This document shows positions 17,739-27,116 of a stretch of 64,000 nt of DNA, piece after piece. The stretch comes from Erythrobacteraceae bacterium CFH 75059. GTDB lineage: Bacteria > Pseudomonadota > Alphaproteobacteria > Sphingomonadales > Sphingomonadaceae. Each line of letters opens with the position of its first letter. Position 1 is the stretch's first letter. A program made the position numbers and the translations under genes. The stretch covers positions 771,676-835,675 of the forward strand of contig SJSR01000002.1 in the NCBI GenBank assembly GCA_004331795.1, read 5' to 3'. Below the pieces are notes generated by a model that was not told where the DNA came from, did no database searches, and saw only the letters and a program-made list of their open reading frames with translations.

Positions 17739-18821
17739 TTAACCCTCGTCGATGTCGTCGGCGCCGGGCCTCGTCATCATCTCGTCCGCAACCTCTTGCC
17801 GCTTGCCGCGGATCGCTTCCTCGATCCGGGCGGCAATCTCGGGGTTGTCGCGCAGGAAGGTCTTGGCATTTTCCCGTCCCTGGCCGATGCGCGTGCTGTC
17901 GTAGCTGAACCAGGAGCCGGACTTCTCGACCACTCCGGCCTTGACCCCGAGGTCGAGTATCTCGCCGAGCTTGGAAATCCCTTCCCCGTACATGATGTCG
18001 AACTCGACCTGCTTGAAGGGCGGAGCGACCTTGTTCTTCACGACCTTGACCCGGGTCGTGTTGCCGACGATCTCGTCGCGGTCCTTGATCTGTCCCGTGC
18101 GGCGGATGTCCAGCCGGACCGACGCGTAGAACTTGAGCGCGTTGCCCCCGGTGGTCGTTTCCGGATTGCCGTACATGACGCCAATCTTCATCCGCACCTG
18201 GTTGATGAAGATGACCATGGTGCGCGAACGGCTGATCGAGCCGGTCAGCTTCCGCAGCGCCTGGCTCATAAGGCGCGCCTGCAGACCCACATGGCTGTCG
18301 CCCATCTCGCCCTCGATCTCGGCCCGTGGAACCAAGGCGGCGACCGAGTCCACGACCAGCACGTCGATGGCATTGGACCGCACCAGCGTGTCGGTGATCT
18401 CCAGCGCCTGTTCACCCGTGTCCGGCTGCGAGACGATGAGCTCGTCGATGTCAACGCCGAGTGCCTTGGCGTAGACCGGGTCAAGCGCATGTTCGGCATC
18501 GACGAAGGCCGCCGTGCCACCATTGCGCTGCGCCTCGGCGATGGCGTGCAGCGCGAGCGTGGTCTTGCCGGAGCTTTCCGGACCGTAGATTTCGATGATC
18601 CGCCCGCGCGGCAGACCGCCGATGCCAAGGGCGATGTCGAGACCAAGAGAGCCGGTCGAGATCGCCTCGATCTGCATCGTTTCCCGGCTGCCCAGCTTCA
18701 TCGCCGAACCTTTGCCGAAGGCGCGGTCGATCTGCGCCAGCGCCGCGTCCAATGCCTTCTGCCGATCCAATGCCTGTTCCTTGCTGTCCACGAGCTTCAA
18801 ACCCGACGCTGCCATTGCCAT
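17739..18821 (-). CDS. recA: Recombinase RecA
   Basis: 360 aa. Forms the ATP-dependent filament for homologous recombination and drives LexA self-cleavage. Walker [10 protein letters not shown] at 80-88, Walker B-like [10 protein letters not shown], the MAW/L1-L2 region with [22 protein letters not shown], and [15 protein letters not shown] are all standard. The acidic tail is short (GADDIDEG). Start ATG 18821 follows a GGAG Shine-Dalgarno; the second ATG two codons later is an alternative. The upstream promoter and LexA box give direct evidence of SOS control. cckA lies upstream on the same strand, but the promoter makes recA independently transcribed. Confidence 0.98.
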   Translation of the reverse strand: MAMAASGLKLVDSKEQALDRQKALDAALAQIDRAFGKGSAMKLGSRETMQIEAISTGSLGLDIALGIGGLPRGRIIEIYGPESSGKTTLALHAIAEAQRNGGTAAFVDAEHALDPVYAKALGVDIDELIVSQPDTGEQALEITDTLVRSNAIDVLVVDSVAALVPRAEIEGEMGDSHVGLQARLMSQALRKLTGSISRSRTMVIFINQVRMKIGVMYGNPETTTGGNALKFYASVRLDIRRTGQIKDRDEIVGNTTRVKVVKNKVAPPFKQVEFDIMYGEGISKLGEILDLGVKAGVVEKSGSWFSYDSTRIGQGRENAKTFLRDNPEIAARIEEAIRGKRQEVADEMMTRPGADDIDEG

Positions 18822-18871
18822 GCGCTCCGTTGCTTGAACAGCGGCATCGCGCAGCTGCTCCTGACGCGCCC

Positions 18872-18899
18872 GTTATAAGCACCGCTGCCACGAGAACAA
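18872..18899 (-). promoter_or_regulatory. recA promoter
   Basis: Read on the minus strand: -35 TTGTTC (18894-18899), 16-nt spacer, -10 TATAAC (18872-18877), about 50 nt before the recA ATG. The -35 lies inside the LexA box, so LexA binding would occlude RNA polymerase. Confidence 0.75.
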
Positions 18900-18908
18900 G
18901 AGGAGAAC
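18894..18908 (-). promoter_or_regulatory. LexA (SOS) box of recA
   Basis: Minus-strand GTTC-N7-GTTC (half-sites 18905-18908 and 18894-18897), the exact alphaproteobacterial LexA operator, overlapping the -35 element of recA. Confidence 0.92.
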
Positions 18909-18937
18909 ATCGTCAAATTCCGCTCTACCGACGTGCT

Positions 18938-21433
18938 TTACGCTTCGTGACCTTCGTGAGTCACCACAGTGCGGTGCGCCTTCAGCACCGCCGCCACCTT
19001 GGTGCTGATCTGCTGGACCGAGAAAGGCTTGGGGATGAAGTGCATGTCCTCGATGTCGATGTCGCGGCGCAGCTGTTCCTCGGCGTAGCCCGACATGAAC
19101 AGGATGGGCAGGTGCGGCCGCACCTTGCGGATGGCTCGCGCCATGGCCGGTCCGTCGAGACCGGGCATGACGACGTCGGACAGCACCAGGTCGAATTCGC
19201 CGCCCTTCGCCACGGCGGCCAGCCCCTCCTCGCCGTCGCTGCAGGTCGTCACGATGTATCCGGCCCGCGTCAGCGCCCGTTCGGCCACGGCGCGGACCAT
19301 GTCCTCGTCCTCGACGAGCAGCAGCCGCCCGCCGCCCGCCCAGGCGCTTGCCTCCTCTTCGCCTTCGCGCTCCTTGGGCGGCCGCACCGCGTCCGGCCCG
19401 TCATAGACAGGCAGGTAGATGGTGAAGCAGGCCCCGGTCGGCTCGCCGTCGGGACCGGTGATGTTCTCGCAGAAGATCCAGCCGTTCGACTGCTTGACGA
19501 TGCCATAGACGGTGGACAGCCCCAGACCCGTGCCCTTCCCCTGCTCCTTGGTGGTGAAGAACGGCTCGAAGATCTTGTTGAGATGGCGTGGCGGTACGCC
19601 GCCGCCCGTGTCGCGCACCACGAGAGCGGTGAAATCGTGGCGCGGCAGCATGTCGATGCCCATCCGCTGCACGTCCGCCGCCGTCACCCGGCGGGTCGCC
19701 AGGCTGATCTTGCCGCTGCCCTCGCCGCGCGACTGGATCGCGTCGCGCGCGTTCACGACCAGATTGATGATGACCTGCTCGAGTTGCTGGGGGTCGGCGC
19801 GGACGGCGCCGAGGTTGCGGTCATGACTGACGCTGAAGACGATCCGGTCGCCCATCAGCCGTTTCAGCAACTGGCTGACCTCGCTGACCACGTCGGGCAG
19901 TTGCAGCACCTCGGGCCGCAGCGTCTGCTGGCGCGAGAATGCGAGCAGTTGCCGGGTCAGGGATGCGGCCCGGTTCGAGTTCGCCTTGATCTGCTGGATG
20001 TCGTCGTAATCGCTGTCGCCCGGGGTGTGGCGCAGCAGCATGAGGTCGCAGTACCCGATGATCGCCGTCAGCACGTTGTTGAAGTCGTGAGCGACACCTC
20101 CCGCCAGCTGCCCCACGGCCTGCATCTTTGTCGCCTGCGTCACCTGGCGACGAAGGCGCTTCTCCTCGGTCGAGTCGCTCAGCGACAGCAGCACGGCCGC
20201 CTCGCCGATCCCGCGCAGCCCGGCCAGTCCGATGGACACCGGCTCCTCCGGCTCGTTGGCCAGACGCACGGCGAGATCCCCGCTGGCGGCCGCGCCGCGC
20301 GCGTAGCGGCGCACCGCATCGGCAAGCGGTCCCTTGTCCTCCTTGATGACGAGATCCGAAGGATAGGCCGGCAAATCTCCTCCTGACCGCCCCGTGGCCC
20401 GCATGAAGGCCTTGTTGGCGAAGATGAAGCGGCCGTCGCGATCCGTCATTGCCAGACCAAGCGAAAGCGCCGACAGCAGGGCATCGAGTTGCGGGAGCGC
20501 GGCCTGCGCATTCAGCTCGAGCCCGCCGCCGATCCCCACGGCGCTGTCGATCAGCAGCATGAGCGAGGGGCTGGGCTCGTGTCCCGCAGCGTGCTCCGGC
20601 TGCGGCTCGTCGAGCGGCACGTGAACGAGTTGCTGCGGCGATCCCTGCTGTCCTTCGCGTGCGAAGAAGAGGCGGTCGCGTTCGTCCATGCGGAGCAGGC
20701 TGACGAACTCCTGCCCCGATGCGGGCGCCTTGCGATCGCCCAGCGCCCGCTCGGACAGGCCGGGCGTGCTGGCGAGGACGATCCCGTCGGCACTCACCAG
20801 CGCGATTTCGACACCGGCGCGGGAGAGCACCGTGCCGAACGACCCGGAGATCTCGCTTGCCAGGTTGTCGCCGAGGCGCTTGGGCAGCACTTCGACGAAG
20901 CGCCAGACGAGATACTCCTCGCTCCGCCCGACCCGCTCGACGCTCACGTCCCAGAAGCGGTCCCCGGCCGCATTGGCGAGACGCGGCGCCGCGCCGCGCC
21001 CCTCCCGCCACGCCAGCCTGAGCATGCCGGACAACACCTTTGTCGCCTCCTCGGAGAGGCCGAGGTGCGGCGGCGTGGCGTCCTCGCCGAACCAGTCGGT
21101 GAAGCGCCGGTTGGCGCAGGTGAGGCGATTCGCCCGGTCAATGATCGCCACCGCCTGACCCGGATCCTCAATCGCCGCGACGGTGACGGCCCAGTCCGGC
21201 GGCGCCACCGCAGGAACCTCACCCTCCTCCTGCCAGCGCGCGATGATGAGACCGATGATGACGACCACGAGGCTGGCGCCGCCGAACGCCGCGGCGACGA
21301 GCGACGACCCGGCAACCAGCCACACGAGGGCGACGCTGCACACCAGCGCCAGCAGCAGCCCGAACAGCAGTGGCACGGTGGGAATTGCGACGGAACGCCG
21401 CCTGTCCGCCGTCAGCGTCGCCGGCTCACGCAT
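18938..21433 (-). CDS. cckA: Cell-cycle hybrid sensor histidine kinase CckA
   Basis: 831 aa from ATG 21433 (MREPATLTADRR). Two transmembrane helices (about 20-41 and 45-65), PAS-like sensing segments (about 80-180, 195-290 and 315-425), a HisKA dimerisation helix with the phospho-His in GGVAHDFNNVLTAIIGYCD (H449), an HATPase domain (VINLVVNARDAI; GTGLGLSTVYGIVKQSNGWIF), and a C-terminal receiver (LVLSDVVMPGLDGPAMA, FMSGYAEEQLRRDI, IPKPFS). This is the CckA architecture; it phosphorylates CtrA and CpdR through ChpT. It starts inside the last 8 nt of the DUF2062 gene, so the two are translationally coupled. The N-terminal region is longer than in many kinases but normal for CckA. Confidence 0.95.
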   Translation of the reverse strand: MREPATLTADRRRSVAIPTVPLLFGLLLALVCSVALVWLVAGSSLVAAAFGGASLVVVIIGLIIARWQEEGEVPAVAPPDWAVTVAAIEDPGQAVAIIDRANRLTCANRRFTDWFGEDATPPHLGLSEEATKVLSGMLRLAWREGRGAAPRLANAAGDRFWDVSVERVGRSEEYLVWRFVEVLPKRLGDNLASEISGSFGTVLSRAGVEIALVSADGIVLASTPGLSERALGDRKAPASGQEFVSLLRMDERDRLFFAREGQQGSPQQLVHVPLDEPQPEHAAGHEPSPSLMLLIDSAVGIGGGLELNAQAALPQLDALLSALSLGLAMTDRDGRFIFANKAFMRATGRSGGDLPAYPSDLVIKEDKGPLADAVRRYARGAAASGDLAVRLANEPEEPVSIGLAGLRGIGEAAVLLSLSDSTEEKRLRRQVTQATKMQAVGQLAGGVAHDFNNVLTAIIGYCDLMLLRHTPGDSDYDDIQQIKANSNRAASLTRQLLAFSRQQTLRPEVLQLPDVVSEVSQLLKRLMGDRIVFSVSHDRNLGAVRADPQQLEQVIINLVVNARDAIQSRGEGSGKISLATRRVTAADVQRMGIDMLPRHDFTALVVRDTGGGVPPRHLNKIFEPFFTTKEQGKGTGLGLSTVYGIVKQSNGWIFCENITGPDGEPTGACFTIYLPVYDGPDAVRPPKEREGEEEASAWAGGGRLLLVEDEDMVRAVAERALTRAGYIVTTCSDGEEGLAAVAKGGEFDLVLSDVVMPGLDGPAMARAIRKVRPHLPILFMSGYAEEQLRRDIDIEDMHFIPKPFSVQQISTKVAAVLKAHRTVVTHEGHEA

Positions 21434-22019
21434 CCCCCTGGTCCCTGAGCCGGCGGTCGAGCGCCGCCTCAAGCCGCCGCAGCTGGCGCTGCCGCTTGCG
21501 CCCGACCATGACCCGCCAGATGAAGCCGGAGACGAAATAGCCGATGGCCGCACTGCCGAAGGCGAGGATGATGAACCCGAGGATCGTGACGCCGGCGACC
21601 GACGCGGCCTCGAACGCCACCGACCAGTCGTTGAGCGTCGCCAAATGGCGCAGCACCTCCATGCTCGCCGGATCCATGCGCAGGACGAAGGCGCCGACCT
21701 GATTGGCCGCATAAAGCCAGAACGGCACGGTGAACGGATTGGTGATGAACGTCGTCAGGGCGGCCAGCGGCACGTTGGCGCGAACCGGCAGCGCGAGAAA
21801 GGCGGCGAGGAAGATCTGCCCGACCGGAATGATGAACGCCGTGAACAGCCCCAGTGCCACGCCGCGCGGCACGGAACGCCGGGTGAAGCGCCACAGCTCG
21901 GGGCTGAGGAAGCGATGCGCGATAGGCGCCAGCCAGCGGTTGCGCGCCATCTCCTCGCGCGTGGGCATGTTCTCGCGCAGCCAGTCGGACAGAAAGGTCT
22001 TGGATCGCGGATCGGCCAT
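21426..22019 (-). CDS. DUF2062 family membrane protein
   Basis: 197 aa from ATG 22019 (MADPRSKTFLSDWL). DUF2062 marks: SVPRGVALGLFTAFIIPVGQIFLAAFLAL and ITNPFTVPFWLYAANQVG, with two to four hydrophobic helices and a basic C-terminal tail (GRKRQRQLRRLE). The family is of unknown function and is often found next to cckA in alphaproteobacteria. The 3' end overlaps the cckA start by 8 nt. Predicted inner-membrane protein. Confidence 0.88.
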   Translation of the reverse strand: MADPRSKTFLSDWLRENMPTREEMARNRWLAPIAHRFLSPELWRFTRRSVPRGVALGLFTAFIIPVGQIFLAAFLALPVRANVPLAALTTFITNPFTVPFWLYAANQVGAFVLRMDPASMEVLRHLATLNDWSVAFEAASVAGVTILGFIILAFGSAAIGYFVSGFIWRVMVGRKRQRQLRRLEAALDRRLRDQGDA

Positions 22020-22136
22020 CTTCAGCCCGTTGCCTTGCGTGCGGCGCACCGCGATTTCAAGTCGCAAGGCGGAAGCTGCGGCAAACCGTCCATGGCGCGC
22101 GCCTTGCTAGCGCCAGCGCATGACCGGGAGGTGAAT

Positions 22137-22619
22137 TCAGCCCCTCTCGCGCATGATGCGCGCCTTGTCGCGCTGCCACTCGCGATCCTTGATGTATTCG
22201 CGCTTGTCCTGTGACTGCCGCCCCTTCGCCAGCGCAAGCTCCACCTTGGCCCGCCCGCGCCGGTTGAAGTAGATGGACAGCGGCACGAGCGTCATGCCCT
22301 TGCGCTCCGTCGCGCCGAGCAGCCGGTCGATCTCGCGCGCGTTGAGCAGCAGCTTGCGCGGGCGCCGCGGCTCGTGGTTGAAGCGGTTTCCGTGGCTGAA
22401 CTCGGGGATGTTGGCGTTGACGAGAAACACCTGCCCGTCGCGCACTTCGGCGAAGCTTTCGGTGATCGACGCCTCGCCCGCCCGCAGCGCCTTCACTTCC
22501 GTCCCCTGCAGCGCCAGCCCGGCCTCGAAGCGGTCTTCGATGGCGTAGTCGAACCGCGCGCGGCGGTTTTCCGCCACGACCTTCTGCTTGTCGAACGTTT
22601 CGGGTTTGGGACGGGCCAT
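22137..22619 (-). CDS. smpB: SsrA-binding protein SmpB
   Basis: 160 aa from ATG 22619 ([14 protein letters not shown]). Binds tmRNA and delivers it to stalled ribosomes for trans-translation. Conserved segments: [55 protein letters not shown], and the basic C-terminal tail [28 protein letters not shown] that enters the mRNA channel. The longer open frame reads into the dapA spacer and is not used. The tmRNA gene (ssrA) is not seen in the window. Downstream of dapA on the same strand, 51 nt apart. Confidence 0.97.
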   Translation of the reverse strand: MARPKPETFDKQKVVAENRRARFDYAIEDRFEAGLALQGTEVKALRAGEASITESFAEVRDGQVFLVNANIPEFSHGNRFNHEPRRPRKLLLNAREIDRLLGATERKGMTLVPLSIYFNRRGRAKVELALAKGRQSQDKREYIKDREWQRDKARIMRERG

Positions 22620-22670
22620 CAGGGGGCGCGCTCTACGCCCAGTTCGGCGCGCCAGCAAGGCGCCGCCTGA

Positions 22671-23552
22671 TCACGCCAGTCCGGCATGCGCCAGCGCCGC
22701 GTCGACCGCCTGCCGCGCCCGGTCGCTGGCCCGGCAGAGCGGCAGACGCACCTCGTCCGAGAGCCATGAGTGGACGCGGGTCAGCGCGTATTTGACCGGT
22801 GCGGGACTGGCGTCCTCGAACATCGCGTAATGCAGCGGATACAGCCGGTCGTTCAGCTCGCGCGCGCGCACGAGGTCGTTTTCCGCACAAGCCTGCTGAA
22901 ATTCGGCGCACAGCGCCGGAGCGACGTTTGCGGTCACCGAGATGCATCCCACTCCCCCCGCCGCGTTGAACGGCAGCGCCAGCTCGTCATCGCCGGAAAG
23001 CTGGCAGAAGGCGTCCGACAGGCCCATCCGGTGATCCGTGACGCGCGACAGGTCGCCGCTGGCGTCCTTGATGCCGATGATCTGCGCGGGAAAGCGCCGC
23101 GCAAGCTCGCACACCGTCTCGGGCTCGATGTCGGTCACGGTGCGACCCGGCACGTTGTATAGCACGATCGGCAGGTCGCAGTGCTCTGCCAGGTAGCTGA
23201 AATGGGCCAGAAGACCGGCCTGGCTCGGGCGGTTGTAATAGGGTGCCACGCACAGCGCCGCCGCCGCCCCGGCCTTCTTGGAAAAGTTCATGTGAAGGAG
23301 CGCATTGCGCGTGTCGTTGGATCCGCAGCCGGCGATGACCGGCACACGACCGGCCGCCTGCTCGATGCACAGCTCGATGATGCGGTGATGTTCGGCATTC
23401 GACAGCGTCGATGCCTCGCCCGTGGTGCCGCACGGGACCAGCGCGCTCGAGCCTTGCTCGATCTGCCAGTCGACAATGCGCCGGAACGCTGCCTCGTCGA
23501 GAGCTCCGTCGCGGAAAGGCGTGACGAGCGCGGGAATTGAGCCACCGAACAT
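22671..23552 (-). CDS. dapA: 4-hydroxy-tetrahydrodipicolinate synthase
   Basis: 293 aa from ATG 23552 (MFGGSIPALVTPF). A TIM-barrel aldolase condensing pyruvate and aspartate semialdehyde in lysine and diaminopimelate synthesis. Active-site features: GTTGEASTL (Thr-Thr), the catalytic Tyr in YNVPGRT, the Schiff-base Lys in GIKDASGD, and SGDDELAL. Length is normal. It diverges from the lytic transglycosylase gene, with 88 nt between the starts, so the two promoters share that spacer. Confidence 0.96.
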   Translation of the reverse strand: MFGGSIPALVTPFRDGALDEAAFRRIVDWQIEQGSSALVPCGTTGEASTLSNAEHHRIIELCIEQAAGRVPVIAGCGSNDTRNALLHMNFSKKAGAAAALCVAPYYNRPSQAGLLAHFSYLAEHCDLPIVLYNVPGRTVTDIEPETVCELARRFPAQIIGIKDASGDLSRVTDHRMGLSDAFCQLSGDDELALPFNAAGGVGCISVTANVAPALCAEFQQACAENDLVRARELNDRLYPLHYAMFEDASPAPVKYALTRVHSWLSDEVRLPLCRASDRARQAVDAALAHAGLA

Positions 23553-23640
23553 GAAGGGTGATCCTTGCTTGCGAAGCGGTCCGCGCGGGTGCATCCTCGC
23601 GGTGTGCCATTCAGCGGGTGATAAGGAGCAAGGCTGCACG

Positions 23641-25641
23641 ATGTCCAGCATGCACCATCAGCTTTCCTCGCGCCGCCTTTCGGGCGCAGCCCTGCTGGCC
23701 GCCACCGTGCTCGCCGGCATTCCTGTCAGCTCCGCCGCCCAGATGAGCGGATCGGCAGTCACGGCCAGTCCGCAGGAGTGGGACCGCGCGCGCGCCGACA
23801 TGGTGGCGCGGCAGTCCGGCCCCATGCGCGGCGCCATCACCCGCTGGGAGCAGCTCAACGGCACGGACGGCTTGTCTTTCGATGATTACGCCGGGTTCAT
23901 CCTCACCTATCCGGGCTTTCCCCAGGAACAGCGGATGCGCACGCGGGCCGAGAATGCGCTCGCCCGCCAGGCGGCGTCGCCGGCAAGTGTCGCGTCCTTC
24001 TTCGACCGCTACCCGCCGCTGACCAACAACGGACGGGCGCGGCATGCGCTTGCGCTGCAGGCTCTGGGAAGGCCGGACGCGGTGGACGCGGCGCGGGCGG
24101 CGTGGCGCGCCGGAACGCTGGACCCCGCGCTCGAGGGGGCCATTCTCACCCAGTTCGGCGGGCGCTTCGGCCCCGAGGACCATGCCGAGCGGCTTGATGC
24201 GCTGCTCTGGCAGGGCGACCCCGTTGCGGCCCGGCGGCAGTCAGTCCTCGTTCCCGCTTCCGGCGGAGGAGTGCTGGCCGCGCGGCTTAGTCTCGTCGAA
24301 GGGCGCGACCCGTCGGCCATGGGGATCATGGTCCCTGCCGAGGCGATGATCGATCCGGGCTATGTCTTCAATCTGGTGCGGGCGCACCGGGCGGCGAACC
24401 GGCCGTTTGAGGCGGCGGCGGCACTCGTCAGTCGCGGCACGTTCAGAACGCCCGCGCGCGATCCCGAGGCATTCGTGGGCGAGATGCTGCGTGTCGCGCG
24501 CGCGGCCGGCGCCCGCCAGGCGGCGCAGATTGCCGGGCGCGTGGACGATCTGTTCGCTCCAGGCACGGACATCAGCCGCCAGTCGTTCCGCCTGCGGGAC
24601 GATTACACCTCGCTGATGTGGCTCGGCGGGACGCAGGCCTTGTGGAACCTCGGCGACGGGGCGGCTGCCGCGCCGCTGTTCTACCGCTACGGTGCGGCGG
24701 CGCAGACGCCCCAGACGCGCACCAAGGGGTTTTACTGGGCTGGCCGTGCTGCGGCACGCGCCGGACAGTCGGCAGAAGCGCAGCGGCATTACGAACTCGC
24801 AGCCGCGCATCCCGACCGTTTCTACGGCCAGCTGTCGCTGCAGCGGCTCGGCCGAAGCCTGCCGCCGCTCGACCGTACCCTCCCTCCGCAGCCAAGCGAC
24901 GCGGCGCGCGCGGCGTTCAGGCAGGCGCCCCTGACCCTGGCGGTCGCCGAGGTCGCGCGGGATGCGCCATGGAATGTCGGCGTCCAGTTCTACCGGGCCA
25001 TGGCGGAGCGCGCCGTCACCGCGGAGGACAAAGCGCTGGTGGCCGAATTCGCGCGCGAGATCGGCCGGCGCGACCTGGCGGTCATCCTGGCCGACGCAGC
25101 CGGCGCCAAGGGTCTCGACCAGTTCGTCGCGCAAGGTTTCCCGACACTGTCCACTCCGGCCGGCACGTACTGGACCATGGTCCACGCCATCGCCCGCCAG
25201 GAAAGCCAGTTCGCGCAGAACGCCATCAGCCATGCCGGAGCGCGCGGCCTGATGCAGCTCATGCCGGGCACGGCGCGGGAACAGGCCGAGCGGACCGGGA
25301 TGACCTATCTGGCAGCCGACCTCCTCGGGTCGCCTGACTACAACATCCGGCTCGGCGACGGCTATTTCCAGCGGATGCTCGCCAATTACGGCGGTTCGTA
25401 CGTCCTCGCCGTGGCCGCATACAACGCGGGTCCGGGCAACGTGAACCGCTGGCTGCGCGCCAACGGCGATCCGCGAACCGGGGCCGTCGACTGGATCGAC
25501 TGGATCGAGCGGATTCCCTTCACCGAAACCCGAACCTATGTGCATCGGGTGCTGGAGAATGCGGTGGTCTACGAACATCTGCACCCCGACCGGGCAAGAG
25601 TGCCGGGACGTCCGCGCATGCTCGACGGCTTCCTGCGCTGA
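23641..25641 (+). CDS. Soluble lytic murein transglycosylase
   Basis: 666 aa from ATG 23641. Signal peptide of ~34 residues ending AAQ. A long helical superhelix (residues ~40-500) rich in Ala/Arg precedes the C-terminal SLT catalytic domain: catalytic Glu in IARQESQFAQNAISHAGARGLMQLMPGTA and the GGSYVLAVAAYNAGPGNVNRW signature. Cleaves the glycan strand of peptidoglycan in the periplasm to give 1,6-anhydro-muropeptides. AAGGAG lies 12 nt upstream of the start. Followed after 19 nt by another exported-protein gene, so probably in one transcript. Confidence 0.94.
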   Translation: MSSMHHQLSSRRLSGAALLAATVLAGIPVSSAAQMSGSAVTASPQEWDRARADMVARQSGPMRGAITRWEQLNGTDGLSFDDYAGFILTYPGFPQEQRMRTRAENALARQAASPASVASFFDRYPPLTNNGRARHALALQALGRPDAVDAARAAWRAGTLDPALEGAILTQFGGRFGPEDHAERLDALLWQGDPVAARRQSVLVPASGGGVLAARLSLVEGRDPSAMGIMVPAEAMIDPGYVFNLVRAHRAANRPFEAAAALVSRGTFRTPARDPEAFVGEMLRVARAAGARQAAQIAGRVDDLFAPGTDISRQSFRLRDDYTSLMWLGGTQALWNLGDGAAAAPLFYRYGAAAQTPQTRTKGFYWAGRAAARAGQSAEAQRHYELAAAHPDRFYGQLSLQRLGRSLPPLDRTLPPQPSDAARAAFRQAPLTLAVAEVARDAPWNVGVQFYRAMAERAVTAEDKALVAEFAREIGRRDLAVILADAAGAKGLDQFVAQGFPTLSTPAGTYWTMVHAIARQESQFAQNAISHAGARGLMQLMPGTAREQAERTGMTYLAADLLGSPDYNIRLGDGYFQRMLANYGGSYVLAVAAYNAGPGNVNRWLRANGDPRTGAVDWIDWIERIPFTETRTYVHRVLENAVVYEHLHPDRARVPGRPRMLDGFLR

Positions 25642-25660
25642 CGCTGCGGCGCGGTCCGTG

Positions 25661-26179
25661 ATGACGCCTGCCGCACGCGCAGTGCTGTGGCCTGCGCTTC
25701 TGCTCGCCTGCATCCCCGCGAGCGGAGCCGCCGCGCAGCCAAGGCAGAGCCTTGGCACCTTCGGCGAATGGGGTGCATTTGCGGATGCACGCGCCGGCAC
25801 CTGCTACGCGATCGCAATGGCGCGTCCCGATCCGCGTGCGCGCGAGCGGCAGCCTTACGCCACCGTGTCGGTGTGGCCGGAGCGGGGCATTTCGGGACAA
25901 GTGTTCTGGCAGCTGGCGCGCACGGCGCGTCCGGGATCGTACGCCACGGCCCAGATCGGCACGCGCAGGTTTGCTCTCGCGCTGCGCGGAGCCGATGCCT
26001 GGCTGCTCCGGCCTGACGAGGAACCCGCGTTTCGCGCGGCTCTGCGCGGCGCGCGGTCGATGACCGTCTCGTACCGCGACACGAACGGGCGGTTCTACAC
26101 GGAACGCTACGCGCTTGATGGCGCGCCGAGCGCGATGGATGCGGCGCAGCTTGGCTGCATGGGCAAGCGCGTCTCTTGA
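25661..26179 (+). CDS. Exported protein, IalB-like in style, function unknown
   Basis: 172 aa from ATG 25661. Signal peptide ([15 protein letters not shown]) cleaved near residue 28. The mature part opens with [23 protein letters not shown], which resembles the start of invasion-associated locus B proteins, a family of small periplasmic or envelope proteins; a second Cys near the C-terminus (LGCMGK) could form a disulfide with the first. The resemblance is by eye only. Same strand as and close behind the lytic transglycosylase. Confidence 0.78.
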   Translation: MTPAARAVLWPALLLACIPASGAAAQPRQSLGTFGEWGAFADARAGTCYAIAMARPDPRARERQPYATVSVWPERGISGQVFWQLARTARPGSYATAQIGTRRFALALRGADAWLLRPDEEPAFRAALRGARSMTVSYRDTNGRFYTERYALDGAPSAMDAAQLGCMGKRVS

Positions 26180-26190
26180 AGGCAAGGCGA

Positions 26191-26220
26191 AAGGAGCGGG
26201 ACGCGAGCGCCCCGCTCCTT
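26191..26220. terminator. Bidirectional terminator-like hairpin
   Basis: A perfect 10-bp stem (26191-26200 with 26211-26220) and 10-nt loop sits between two convergent genes, 11 nt past one stop and 5 nt past the other. The T-run is weak on both sides, so strength is uncertain. Confidence 0.65.
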
Positions 26221-26225
26221 GCGGA

Positions 26226-26897
26226 TCAGAAGCGGATGCCGAAGCCCGCGACGATCTGGTGACGGTCGAGATCGATGTCGAACCGGTCCGAGGCGGTGTT
26301 CCGCCCAAAGTCGACCTCGGCGCGCGAGTAGTTCGAGTACCGGTACTCCAGCTTGGCGAAGCTGTTGCCGCTCAGCGCGTATTCGAAGCCGCCCCCGATG
26401 CGGTAGCCGTCGGCGTTCAGACGAGAGGACAGCGCCGTGCCGCCGAGGCCGGCGTTCACGTCATAGCGGGCGTTGGTGTAGCCGCCCTTGGCGTAGACCA
26501 GCAGGTCGGGCTGGGCCAGGAAACCGACACGGGCGCCCACATACAGGTCCCGCTTCGCGTTGACGTCGCCAAGACCGGCGTTTTCGATGCCCGTCAGGGT
26601 CCGCTCGGACTTCGCGGTCGATCCGGTCAGTTCCGCCTCGGCACCGATCACGGCGCCGCCGATGCCAAGGTCATAGCCGATGGCGCCACCATACATCACG
26701 CCCTCGAACGAGCGGTCGTCGGCCGTGCCGGTGTTCACGGTGCTGCCGGCCTTGTTGATGTCGTAGCCCACGAGCGCCTCGACGCGCGGACCCGTGAAGG
26801 TGGGGTTCACCTGTGTCTGCGCCGCCGCAGGTGCGGCAAGGGCGAAAAGGGCAGCCGATCCCGTCAGAGCGGAGAGAGCAGCAATACGAATGGTCAT
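26226..26897 (-). CDS. Outer-membrane beta-barrel protein (Omp25/OmpA-like porin family)
   Basis: 223 aa from ATG 26897, with GGAG 9 nt upstream. Signal peptide of ~27 residues ending AAPAAAQ. The mature part has alternating amphipathic strands: [80 protein letters not shown], and ends with the aromatic C-terminal residue (FGIRF) recognised by the BAM machinery. This is the 8-stranded OMP_b-brl type related to Omp25/RopB of alphaproteobacteria. Its 5' region is unusually AT-rich and contains a dyad. Confidence 0.88.
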   Translation of the reverse strand: MTIRIAALSALTGSAALFALAAPAAAQTQVNPTFTGPRVEALVGYDINKAGSTVNTGTADDRSFEGVMYGGAIGYDLGIGGAVIGAEAELTGSTAKSERTLTGIENAGLGDVNAKRDLYVGARVGFLAQPDLLVYAKGGYTNARYDVNAGLGGTALSSRLNADGYRIGGGFEYALSGNSFAKLEYRYSNYSRAEVDFGRNTASDRFDIDLDRHQIVAGFGIRF

Positions 26898-26978
26898 AAC
26901 ATCTCCATGTATTTTCGCGGTGCGACCCGCTTGGACGATGGAAACGGAAGCCATCCTGAACTGTTTCATGAACACAAC

Positions 26979-26997
26979 ACAACAGGCCAACTGTTGT
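26979..26997. promoter_or_regulatory. Operator-like inverted repeat upstream of the OMP gene
   Basis: A perfect 7-bp inverted repeat ACAACAG-N5-CTGTTGT lies 82 nt upstream of the OMP start in a 150-nt AT-rich segment between the OMP gene and rlmN. A regulator-binding site or leader hairpin is possible. Confidence 0.4.
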
Positions 26998-27078
26998 CGA
27001 AATGCTACAGTTTTGGTCATGTGTGGTTCATCAACTCAAACTGTCACGGAAGAACGACGCGATCGCGCGATGCGCGTT

Positions 27079-27107
27079 TTGCCCGTCGAGGCATTTTCCA
27101 CTATAGG
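27079..27107 (+). promoter_or_regulatory. Candidate promoter of rlmN
   Basis: TTGCCC (27079-27084), 17-nt spacer, TATAGG (27102-27107). Transcription from it would begin about 27114, only a few bases before the ATG at 27117, so the mRNA would be nearly leaderless. No Shine-Dalgarno is seen before the ATG, which fits. Confidence 0.45.
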
Positions 27108-27116
27108 CACCCTGTC

